The translations under genes were made by a program, and so were the position numbers. The notes under the pieces are model-generated. The model had not been told where the DNA came from, made no database searches, and saw nothing but the letters and a program-made list of their open reading frames with translations. A DNA stretch of 29,367 bases from DATKCN01 sp035513175 (GTDB lineage Bacteria > Chloroflexota > Chloroflexia > Thermomicrobiales > CFX8), in NCBI GenBank assembly GCA_035513175.1, contig DATKCN010000201.1, forward strand, positions 1 through 29,367. The letters run 5' to 3'. Positions 8,010-16,864 of the stretch are shown piece by piece. Each line of letters opens with the position of its first letter. Within the stretch, counting starts at the first letter, position 1.

Positions 8010-8482
8010 CGCGCGTCGGCATCGGGTATGACGTGCATCGCGTTGCCCAGGGGCGGCGGCTGGTGCTGTGCGGCGTCGAGTTCCCCGGTGAGATCGGGCT
8101 CGACGGCCACTCCGACGCCGATGTCGCGCTACATGCCGTGGCTGACGCGTTGCTGGGCGCGGCGGCGCTCGGAGACATCGGCGAGCACTTCCCGCCGGCT
8201 GACGAGCGCTGGCGGGACGTTGACAGCGGGGACCTGCTGACGAGGATCGTCGCGATAATTGCTCCCGATTACAACATCGGCAACGTCGATCTCACGCTCG
8301 TCGGGGAACGCCCTCGCGTCGCGCCACGGCGTGAGGCGATGCGGCAGCGGCTGGCCGAGCTGCTGGGGATCGACATCGAGCGCGTGAGCGTGAAGGCAAC
8401 GACGAACGAGCGGCTCGGCGCGATCGGCCGAGGTGAGGGAATCGCCGCGCTGGCGTCCGCGCTGCTGGAGGAACGGCGATGA
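8006..8482 (+). CDS. ispF: 2-C-methyl-D-erythritol 2,4-cyclodiphosphate synthase
   Basis: IspF cyclises CDP-ME 2-phosphate to MEcPP with release of CMP. The 158-aa product starts at the GTG at 8006 (overlapping the ispD stop) with RVGIGYDVHRV, where D and H of DVH are zinc ligands. It continues with LDGHSDADVALHAVADALLGAAALGDIGEHFP, which includes the third zinc ligand and the substrate loop, and ends with the KATTNERLGAIGRGEGIAA signature. A longer in-frame reading from 7550 exists, but everything before 8006 is an out-of-frame reading of ispD. Its TGA overlaps the ATG of dtd. ispE is not in this window. Confidence 0.96.
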   Translation: MTRVGIGYDVHRVAQGRRLVLCGVEFPGEIGLDGHSDADVALHAVADALLGAAALGDIGEHFPPADERWRDVDSGDLLTRIVAIIAPDYNIGNVDLTLVGERPRVAPRREAMRQRLAELLGIDIERVSVKATTNERLGAIGRGEGIAALASALLEERR

Positions 8483-8931
8483 GAGCGGTCGTGCAGCGCG
8501 TCGCGCGGGCGTCGGTTGACATTGACGGCGAACGCGTCGCGGAGATCGGCCGCGGGCTGCTGGTGCTGGCCGCCGCCACGCACGATGACGGCGAGACCGA
8601 GGCGCGCCTGCTGGCCACGAAGATCGCGAACTTGCGTGTGTTCGCCGACGACGAAGGGAAGATGAACCGCTCGGCGCTCGACGCCGGGTTCAGCGCGCTG
8701 GTCGTCTCGCAGTTCACGCTGTACGGGGACACGCGCAAGGGCAGGCGGCCATCCTTCATCGCGGCCGCCGCGCCGGAGGTGGCCGAGCCGCTCGTGACGC
8801 TACTCGCCGAAGAGCTGCAAGTGCTGGGGATGACTGTTGGAACTGGGAAGTTCGGGGCTGACATGGCCGTTGAGCTGGTGAACGATGGGCCGGTGACGAT
8901 CTGGCTCGACACCAGTGAATTCCGGCGCTGA
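8479..8931 (+). CDS. dtd: D-aminoacyl-tRNA deacylase
   Basis: DTD removes D-amino acids (and glycine mischarged on tRNA-Ala) from tRNA, a translation proofreading step. The 150-aa protein has the two defining motifs: SQFTLYGDT near residues 76-84, and the cross-subunit NDGPVTIWLDT near the C-terminus, containing the GPVT that carries the Gly-cisPro pair. The N-terminus MRAVVQRVARASV is typical. The ATG overlaps the ispF stop (ATGA), making this the last gene of the coupled run that starts with the yacL-like gene. Downstream is only a small hairpin without a T-run. Confidence 0.96.
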   Translation: MRAVVQRVARASVDIDGERVAEIGRGLLVLAAATHDDGETEARLLATKIANLRVFADDEGKMNRSALDAGFSALVVSQFTLYGDTRKGRRPSFIAAAAPEVAEPLVTLLAEELQVLGMTVGTGKFGADMAVELVNDGPVTIWLDTSEFRR

Positions 8932-9009
8932 GCAGGTGGTAAACGGCGCGTCATTTGGCCCTTTCGGAAAAGGGGTACGTCTGGGCTAGGGGTGCTGGAG
9001 CCGGCAATA

Positions 9010-9018
9010 TGCTATATT
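9010..9018 (+). promoter_or_regulatory. Extended -10 promoter candidate upstream of the LPxWL gene
   Basis: TGcTATATT at 9010-9018 is an extended -10 element with five of six bases matching TATAAT. No good -35 lies 17 bp upstream. It would start the 9196-12975 gene set with a leader of about 170 nt. Confidence 0.45.
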
Positions 9019-9195
9019 CGCGCCATTGCGATGAGCCGGATAACCACCAGGGAATTCGGCACCTGGAACGTCGAGCAGCCAATCGCTGACCGCTCGATGA
9101 TCCTGTAGGACGGGACGACGACGCCCCATCGACAGGCGCGAGGGTCGCGCATTATCGGCATCACACGTCCACCCTGAGGCAGGAGCAACGTTCCG

Positions 9196-9939
9196 ATGGC
9201 GAATCACTCGGAAGACGGCGACCGCAAGCAGTTCGATCCGGGACCCAGCTTCACAGACGATGACCCCGGCAGCCCGCCAATGAGCGAGCTGCCATCATGG
9301 CTGCAGAGCTTCGCCGCGTCGGTTGAGGACGACGACTCCGAGGCGCCGGCGGAAGCTCCGGCCATGGACGCCGACGCCGGCCCGGACTCGCCGGTCGCCG
9401 ACGCGTCCGCGGACAATCCCGCGATGCCCGGCTGGCTCAACGCGCCGCACCGCGACGCCCCCTCCGGGGGCAACGCTGACGCCTCGGTCGGGACGGGATT
9501 CTTCAGCGAAGATGATCTGCCCGAATGGCTGCGGGCGCTCAACTCGGATCGGGAACCGGCGGTGGTGGAGAAGTTCGCCGGCGATGAGGGCGCGCCGGAG
9601 CCGCCGGCGGCCACGACGCGGACGCGTGTGCTGACCGCGCCCGCCGTCAGCACCGTCTGGGTGACCGGCATGGAAGAGCGGGTCGAGAACCCCGGCGCGT
9701 CGTTGTTCGCCTTCATCGCGACCGGCGGCGAGAGCCGGCCGGAGCTGCCGCTGGCGACCGCGGCGCGCGCGAGTCAGGCTGCTGCCGAGCGGCCGGCCGC
9801 GAGCCATGTCGATGATGCATGGTCGGATGGACAACCGCGACAGGGCTCATGGTCGCGTCGCGAACGCACGCTGATGATTGCGGTCATCATCATGGGGATC
9901 GTGATGCTGCTGCTGCTCAATGGTAATTTCGGCAGCTAG
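9196..9939 (+). CDS. LPxWL-repeat protein with a C-terminal membrane anchor
   Basis: I do not recognise a named family for this 247-aa protein. It is acidic and rich in Ala, Pro and Asp, and probably largely disordered. Three copies of a short motif stand out: LPSWLQSF (about residues 33-40), MPGWLNAP (about 76-83) and LPEWLRAL (about 108-115). A basic patch (RRERT) precedes one hydrophobic helix at the extreme C-terminus (MIAVIIMGIVMLLLL), which predicts a tail-anchored membrane protein with the motif region in the cytoplasm. AGGAG lies 10 nt before the ATG. The gene precedes the MutL/GlmL-like gene by about 85 bp on the same strand. The motifs could be docking sites for a partner; this is inference. 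Confidence 0.75.
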   Translation: MANHSEDGDRKQFDPGPSFTDDDPGSPPMSELPSWLQSFAASVEDDDSEAPAEAPAMDADAGPDSPVADASADNPAMPGWLNAPHRDAPSGGNADASVGTGFFSEDDLPEWLRALNSDREPAVVEKFAGDEGAPEPPAATTRTRVLTAPAVSTVWVTGMEERVENPGASLFAFIATGGESRPELPLATAARASQAAAERPAASHVDDAWSDGQPRQGSWSRRERTLMIAVIIMGIVMLLLLNGNFGS

Positions 9940-10024
9940 ATGACGTATATGAGGCGCGGCGTGAGACATCAGGTCGGCAAGTGCGCCGCTCCCGAGTCCG
10001 CCGCTGTATCGGAGCGTGGTTGAC

Positions 10025-11770
10025 ATGATAGACACTTCACGTGCTGCGATGGCAAGCGCGCTCGGGTCGGCCAGGTCCGAGCGATCGGGCCTGGTCGTAG
10101 ATGTGGACCGCGAGACGGCGCGTGCGGTGCTCTTCTCGCTAGTCGAGGGCCGCACGCGCTTCGTCTCCTCGGTGTCCTTGCCGTCGACAGCGTTGCCGCC
10201 GATCGATGACGCGTCGGTCGGCGCAAAGCAGGCAGTGCGCGCGATTGAGGAACACACCGGCGTCGAGCTGCTCGGCGCGGACGGCATCGAGATTCCCAGC
10301 AGCAACGACATCGGCGTGGACGTGTTCGCGGTCACGGGCATCCCCGGCGCGCCGGTGCGGGTGTCGATCGTCTCGGTCGGAGCCACACCCCTGGAATCCG
10401 TCCTCGTCGCGGCCGGGCGCCGGACACTATCCGAAGTCGATATCCTTACCGATCGCGTGCGAACCGGCGACGGCGCGCTGTCCGGTTCACTGTTGGAAGC
10501 TGCCATCCGCGGCTTCATGCCCGACGCACTCGTGCTGGCGCAGGGCGCCGCCAAGGAAGCGGAGTGGAAGGCGGCGGTCGGCACACTCAGCGGACTGGTG
10601 GCGGACGACGTGGTGTCGATCATCATCGTCGTCGCGGGCGCGGAGCATCAGCAGCAGGCAGCCCAGATGATTGGTGAATCCGCAGACCTGCGGGGGATCG
10701 ATCCCGCCGAGTTTTCGCCTGTCGACATCGCCGCGGCGCTGGAAGCAGAGCTTCAGTCACTGTTCGAAAAAGGCGCCCGCGCGCTCAATCTCGTGCCGGC
10801 CACCGTGCCTCCGGCCTTCGTGAGCCGCGCGCGGGCGGGCGACCTCGTCACCCGCTTCGTCGCCCGCCGGCTGGACGAGACCATCGTCGCGGTCGACGTG
10901 AGCGATGGGACGATGTTCCACTGGGCGACGCCCTCGATCAGTGACGTGATCGTGCGTCTGGACGTTGATGTAACGCGCAATGTGCGTTCGGCGCTGGACA
11001 TCGATCCTGCCCGGATCACGCGCTGGCTGCCGATGACGGTGTCGAATGAGGACCTGTCCCACTGGGTGCTGAACCGTGCATTGCGCCCCCGGACTCGGGC
11101 AGACGCTCCGCACGACATGGCCATTGAGCGCGCGATCCTGGTCGAGCTGCTGCGCACGGTGTGGCAGGAGTCGAGCGGGACGCCTGGCGAGCAGATCGAC
11201 CTGTTAATCGCGGGCCGGCCCTTCTCACGCATGGAATCGCCCGGGTTAGCCGCGCTGTCGCTGCTCGACATATTTGACCCGGACCCGGCGAGCGGGCTGG
11301 TCGAAATGGTGCTCGACGTCGATGGGCTGCTGTTCGCCGCCGGCGCCGTCGGGGAAGCCAGCCCCGCCATCGCGGCGGACATCGTTGAGAACGACCTGCT
11401 GGCGCGTTTTGCGACCGCTGTCATCGTCAAGGGCGGCGGCAACGAGGGCGAGATCGTCGTGCGCGGGCAAGCCCGCTACGCGGGCGGAGAGACGGAACGG
11501 ATCGCCGTGCCTGCCGGCAGCGTGCATCTGGTCAAGCTCAATCCCCGCAAGACCGCGACGATCAGCCTCGTCTGCGAGGGGGACGCCACGATCGGTGGCC
11601 GCTCGGAGCTGATGGATCTCGTCGTCGGCGGCGACGACAACGTTGACGCGGGCGAGTTCGGGCTGCTCGTCGACGCGCGCGGCCGCCCCGCGCCTCCGAG
11701 CGGCGACGCCGCGACGCGCTCCGCCCGGGTCGCGACCTGGCTCGCTGACCTTGGCTTCCGGATATCATGA
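10025..11770 (+). CDS. MutL/GlmL-like (glutamate mutase L family) ASKHA-fold protein
   Basis: This protein of about 581 aa resembles the MutL/GlmL family, acetate-kinase/Hsp70-fold proteins named for their place beside glutamate mutase and thought to be chaperone-like. Family signs are the opening VVDVDRETARAVLFSLVEG (residues 24-42), the alternation of two related halves with a second strand AVDVSDGTMF near 289-298, and a C-terminal LLVDARGRP near 546. In typical members the first and second motifs are glycine/threonine-rich phosphate loops (DxGSTxTK, DxGGATTD). Here both are eroded, so ATP binding is doubtful. No mutase or other cobalamin enzyme is nearby. The ATG at 10025 has GGAG 10 nt upstream; the GTG at 10016 is too close to that site. 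It lies between the LPxWL gene and the barrel-sandwich gene. Confidence 0.7.
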   Translation: MIDTSRAAMASALGSARSERSGLVVDVDRETARAVLFSLVEGRTRFVSSVSLPSTALPPIDDASVGAKQAVRAIEEHTGVELLGADGIEIPSSNDIGVDVFAVTGIPGAPVRVSIVSVGATPLESVLVAAGRRTLSEVDILTDRVRTGDGALSGSLLEAAIRGFMPDALVLAQGAAKEAEWKAAVGTLSGLVADDVVSIIIVVAGAEHQQQAAQMIGESADLRGIDPAEFSPVDIAAALEAELQSLFEKGARALNLVPATVPPAFVSRARAGDLVTRFVARRLDETIVAVDVSDGTMFHWATPSISDVIVRLDVDVTRNVRSALDIDPARITRWLPMTVSNEDLSHWVLNRALRPRTRADAPHDMAIERAILVELLRTVWQESSGTPGEQIDLLIAGRPFSRMESPGLAALSLLDIFDPDPASGLVEMVLDVDGLLFAAGAVGEASPAIAADIVENDLLARFATAVIVKGGGNEGEIVVRGQARYAGGETERIAVPAGSVHLVKLNPRKTATISLVCEGDATIGGRSELMDLVVGGDDNVDAGEFGLLVDARGRPAPPSGDAATRSARVATWLADLGFRIS

Positions 11771-11826
11771 ACAATTCAGCATGGCGGCGCGGAACCGCGC
11801 CTTCCCCCGCAAAGGAGAACTGACCG

Positions 11827-12975
11827 GTGTGGACCTTTCCCAGCCTTGAGCCGGCCGTCGTCAGCGACGGCGTGTTTGTCATTGACCGCTTGCTCGATCG
11901 CGCAGGGGAAGTGATCGTCCGTGTCGGCGACGTCGTGACGCCGGAAATGGTTGTGGCCCGCGCATTGAGCTCCGACAAGGCGATCATGCTGTTCGTCGCT
12001 AACGAGCTTGGAGTTCCCAGCAACAGCGTCCAGCGCTATCTGACGCGGCCGGTCGGCTCGAAGTTCAAGAAAGGCGAGGCTATCGCTCGCGCCGGAGGGC
12101 TGCGCAAAATCACGGTCAGCGCGCCTGCCGACGGCGTGGTCGTCAGCGCCGACGAGCAGAACGGCGCGCTGGTCTACCACATGTCGTCTGGTCAGGCTGA
12201 GCTGCTGGCGCTGGTCTCGGGCGAGGTCGAACGCGTCGTGCCCGAGCGGGGCGCGGTGATCCGTTCATTCGGACACCGGCTATTCGGCATCGTCGGGTTC
12301 GGTCACGAAGCGATCGGGCATGTGACGGTCGGCTCGGACCGCGGCGACCGGGAGCTGACGCCCGACCTGGTGAAAGACGCGTGGAAGGGCCGCATCGTCG
12401 TGTGCGGCATGACGGTCGGCGTGCCCGCGCTCAACAAGCTCAAGCAGGTCGGCGTGGCTGGCATCATCGTCGGCAGCCTGTCCGAAGCCGACATTCGCCG
12501 GTTCCTGACCACGGGCTCCTCGTCACGTGAGGCGCGACAGGGCCAGTTCTGGACGAGCCGCCACCCTGAGGCGCCATTCGCGTCGGCCTCCGACCATGCG
12601 CCGTTCGCGATCGTGGCCACCGAGGGCTTTGGCCGAATTCCGATGGCCGAGACCGTGTTCGATTTCCTGCGTGAGCACGAAGACGCCAGCGCCTCTCTCA
12701 TGGCGGCCACCAGTGTCGGCAGTCGCCTGCGCCGGCCCGAGGTTTACATCTCCGGCAAGAGCGCGGGCGACGGGACGCGCGGGTCGGACGAGCTGCTGCC
12801 GGGCCGTCCGGTGCGCATCGTCAGCGGGCGCATGCTGGGCGCAGTCGCGACGTGCCGGACAGCCGCCTACGACCGCCGATCGATGAACGGCGTCGCGACG
12901 CTCGTCGCGGAGGTCGAGCTGCCCGGTGGCGAACTGCGGGACGTGCCGGTGTCAAATCTTGAGGTGTTGAGGTAA
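11827..12975 (+). CDS. Uncharacterised protein with barrel-sandwich-like N-terminus and KOW-like C-terminus
   Basis: I do not recognise an assigned function for this 382-aa protein. Residues about 90-125 (GEAIARAGGLRK, then VSAPADGVVVSADE) look like a lipoyl/RnfC-type barrel-sandwich hybrid, but no biotinyl/lipoyl lysine motif is evident. A middle alpha/beta part has WKGRIVVCGMTVGVPALNKL followed by GVAGIIVGSLSEADIRRFL. The last 60 residues (PGRPVRIVSGRMLGAVAT, ending VPVSNLEVLR) look like a KOW/SH3-type beta barrel. There is no signal peptide or membrane helix. The GTG start has AAGGAG 9 nt upstream. It follows the MutL-like gene by 56 bp with no terminator between, so they are probably co-transcribed. 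It converges on dnaK. Confidence 0.7.
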   Translation: MWTFPSLEPAVVSDGVFVIDRLLDRAGEVIVRVGDVVTPEMVVARALSSDKAIMLFVANELGVPSNSVQRYLTRPVGSKFKKGEAIARAGGLRKITVSAPADGVVVSADEQNGALVYHMSSGQAELLALVSGEVERVVPERGAVIRSFGHRLFGIVGFGHEAIGHVTVGSDRGDRELTPDLVKDAWKGRIVVCGMTVGVPALNKLKQVGVAGIIVGSLSEADIRRFLTTGSSSREARQGQFWTSRHPEAPFASASDHAPFAIVATEGFGRIPMAETVFDFLREHEDASASLMAATSVGSRLRRPEVYISGKSAGDGTRGSDELLPGRPVRIVSGRMLGAVATCRTAAYDRRSMNGVATLVAEVELPGGELRDVPVSNLEVLR

Positions 12976-13058
12976 CAACCTGCCGTGGCCCAGGCTGAAT
13001 GAGACCGGCGCCGATTGATCCCTCGGCCGCCACGCATGGGTGATCGGCGCGTTGTGGC

Positions 13059-13093
13059 ACGAGACCCGCTGTCGCGCTGACAGCGGGTCTCGT
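13059..13093. terminator. Bidirectional hairpin between convergent genes
   Basis: ACGAGACCCGCTGTC (13059-13073) and GACAGCGGGTCTCGT (13079-13093) form a perfect 15-bp stem with a 5-nt loop. It lies between the stop of the barrel-sandwich gene (plus) and the stop of dnaK (minus). There is no T-run on either side, so it may act as a 3'-end stabiliser or a terminator that does not need a U-tract. Confidence 0.65.
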
Positions 13094-13115
13094 CTGGTCG
13101 ACGTAGAGCGCCGGA

Positions 13116-15017
<1,902 letters not shown>

Positions 15018-15040
15018 GTGGTCTTTCCCCTTCTTCGCGT

Positions 15041-15062
15041 CCCCGGCGCGCGTCGCCCGGGG
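15041..15062 (-). promoter_or_regulatory. Intercistronic hairpin between grpE and dnaK
   Basis: In the 73-nt gap, CCCCGG-CG pairs with CG-C-CCGGGG across one bulged base, giving a strong GC stem just upstream of the dnaK ribosome-binding site. It may serve as a processing or stability element. There is no T-run, so termination is unlikely. Confidence 0.35.
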
Positions 15063-15090
15063 GGATCGTGTGTGTGTCCGATCGCGCGTC

Positions 15091-15681
15091 CTACGCGGGC
15101 TGGTGCTCATTCTGGGCGCCCGGCGCCGCGGCCGCGCCAACCTTGACCATCGCCGGGCGAATGACACGGTCGTTGATCATATACCCGCGCTGGAACTCCT
15201 CGACGACGGTGTCGGCGGCGTCCGCGCCTTCATCGACCATGATAGCCTCGTGACGGCTCGGGTCGAACGGCTGTCCGACCGACTCCATGACGGAGACACC
15301 CTCGCTCTCCACCGCGTGCCACAGCTTGCGCTCGACCAGCCGGATGCCTTCGAACCAACCGTTGGAAGCGATCTCTTCGGGCACCGAGCGCAGCGCGCGG
15401 TCGAAATCGTCGACGACCGGCAGCAGCCGCGACAGCAGCTGCTCCGTCGCGCGCTCGCGCAACCTGGTCTGTTCGGCCTCAATCCGGCGCCGGTAGTTCG
15501 CAAACTCGGCGCGGGCTCGTTGCAGGCTATCGAGCATCTCTGCCGCGTCGGCCTTGAGCTGCTCCAGTTCCGAGAGCAGCTCGTCGGGTGACGGCTGCTG
15601 GGCGCCGTCGTCGTTCTCGTGACCATTCGTGGTGGTCGTCGTCGGTCGCTGCATATCGTCGATCACAACTGATTCATCCAA
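15091..15681 (-). CDS. grpE: Nucleotide exchange factor GrpE
   Basis: GrpE releases ADP from DnaK and also acts as a thermosensor. The 196-aa protein has an acidic, Thr/Gln-rich disordered N-terminus. A long dimerisation helix follows (about residues 30-90: ELEQLKADAAEMLDSLQRAR, then YRRRIEAEQTRLRERA). The beta-domain signature comes next: FDPSRHEAIMV, then VVEEFQRGYMINDRVIRPAMVKV. I chose the TTG at 15679-15681: AAAGGA lies 8 nt upstream inside the end of hrcA, the gene lies 3 nt after the hrcA stop, and the nearby ATG is in a different frame that stops at once. Length is normal. Confidence 0.95.
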   Translation of the reverse strand: MDESVVIDDMQRPTTTTTNGHENDDGAQQPSPDELLSELEQLKADAAEMLDSLQRARAEFANYRRRIEAEQTRLRERATEQLLSRLLPVVDDFDRALRSVPEEIASNGWFEGIRLVERKLWHAVESEGVSVMESVGQPFDPSRHEAIMVDEGADAADTVVEEFQRGYMINDRVIRPAMVKVGAAAAPGAQNEHQPA

Positions 15682-15684
15682 TCG

Positions 15685-16737
15685 TCACGTCCTTTGATCC
15701 GGTCCAGTCGAGTACAGATCGCGCATCAGATCGCTCATCAGCGTCGCCATGTACCGCACCGAAGAAATCGAGCGCTCGTACGGCATGCGGCGCGGGCCAA
15801 GAATGCCCAGCAGCCCGGTAACGTCGCTGTCCACCCCGTACGTCGCAACCACGACGCCGAATGGGCGCAGGCCCTCCGATGAGTTCTCGTCGCCAATGAA
15901 GATCTGAATGTCGCCCTCATCGGAGAGCTGTGGCAGCAGCTCCGCCAGCAGCGCGCCGCCCCGCAGCAGATCGAACAGCTGCTGGGCGGTGTCGGTGGCA
16001 CTGAACTCAGGCTGCTGCAGCGCATGCTCGATGCCGTGATAATGCAGCTCGGTCCGTTCCGTGAGCTGGGTCGACTCCAGCGCGCCGACCAGCTGGTCGC
16101 CAATCAGGCGGTCCAGCCCGTCGAGAACCATGACTCTCGACCGCGCATCCTCCGCCGTCATGTTGGCCAGCAATGCGTTCAGCCGGTCAGCGCAGGCCGA
16201 GAGCTCCGCCTGCGTCGCGTGCTCCGCCAAATGCAGCATGGCCTGCCGGACGGTGCTCTCCTGCGTGACCAGGATCAGCAGGATGGCCCGCTCGTGCAAT
16301 GACAGCAGCTCGAAATGCCGCAGCCGTGACACCGAGGAGCGTGGCGACGTAACCAGCGAGACGTTGCGCGCGAAACCGGACAGCACGCTGGCCGCAAGCT
16401 GGAGCCAGTTCTCGAGCTGCGTCTCAACCTGGAGAAACTGGTGGCGGATCATGATCTGATCAGCGGCCGGCAGCGCCGAGTCGGACGCGAAGTTCTCGAC
16501 GTAGAAGCGATACCCCTGGTCAGTTGGCACGCGCCCGGCGGAGGTGTGCAGGTGCTGGATGTATCCCATCCGCTCCAGCGACACCATCTCATTGCGCACA
16601 GTTGCCGACGAAATGTCGAGTGGATAGCGCTCGATCAGGGCATGCGAGCCCACCGCCCGTCCACCGACCACGTAATCGTGGACGATGAGGCGCAGAATCT
16701 CGCGTTGTCGCTCCGACAGCATCCGCTCGTGCTCCAT
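15685..16737 (-). CDS. hrcA: Heat-inducible transcription repressor HrcA
   Basis: HrcA binds the CIRCE operator and represses the groE and dnaK operons, with GroEL as co-factor. The 350-aa protein starts with the winged-helix domain (LSERQREILRLIVHDYVVGG, then SSATVRNEMVSLERMGYIQ). It continues with the family signature SAGRVPTDQGYRFYVENF and the central dimerisation and GAF-like domains (IFIGDENS near the C-terminus, then GVVVATYG). The ATG at 16737 is preferred because AGAGGTGG lies about 7 nt upstream; TTG and GTG codons sit just before it. It is the first gene of hrcA-grpE-dnaK and is regulated by the perfect CIRCE directly upstream, so it is autoregulated. Confidence 0.96.
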   Translation of the reverse strand: MEHERMLSERQREILRLIVHDYVVGGRAVGSHALIERYPLDISSATVRNEMVSLERMGYIQHLHTSAGRVPTDQGYRFYVENFASDSALPAADQIMIRHQFLQVETQLENWLQLAASVLSGFARNVSLVTSPRSSVSRLRHFELLSLHERAILLILVTQESTVRQAMLHLAEHATQAELSACADRLNALLANMTAEDARSRVMVLDGLDRLIGDQLVGALESTQLTERTELHYHGIEHALQQPEFSATDTAQQLFDLLRGGALLAELLPQLSDEGDIQIFIGDENSSEGLRPFGVVVATYGVDSDVTGLLGILGPRRMPYERSISSVRYMATLMSDLMRDLYSTGPDQRT

Positions 16738-16752
16738 CACCAACCCACCTCT

Positions 16753-16779
16753 TTAGCACTCTTCGTCACTGAGTGCTAA
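16753..16779 (-). promoter_or_regulatory. CIRCE operator (HrcA binding site)
   Basis: TTAGCACTC-N9-GAGTGCTAA, a perfect match to the CIRCE consensus, begins 15 bp upstream of the hrcA ATG. It lies just downstream of the predicted transcription start, so HrcA would block early transcription and the element would also be in the mRNA leader. Confidence 0.98.
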
Positions 16780-16788
16780 CCATCGTGG

Positions 16789-16817
16789 AGGATAGCAGTT
16801 GATACGGATAGTGTCAA
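16789..16817 (-). promoter_or_regulatory. Promoter of hrcA-grpE-dnaK
   Basis: On the minus strand a perfect -35 TTGACA (16817-16812) is followed after exactly 17 bp by TATCCT (16794-16789), preceded by TGC as an extended -10. Transcription would start around 16782, immediately before CIRCE. Confidence 0.85.
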
Positions 16818-16864
16818 TGTTAAATGACGGTGTACGTGCATGGCGCGCGCCCGGCGGATGCGCG

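Noticed and set aside
8959..8974. CCCTTT-CGGA-AAAGGG hairpin after dtd
   Set aside because: Short stem with no T-run; too weak to call a terminator.
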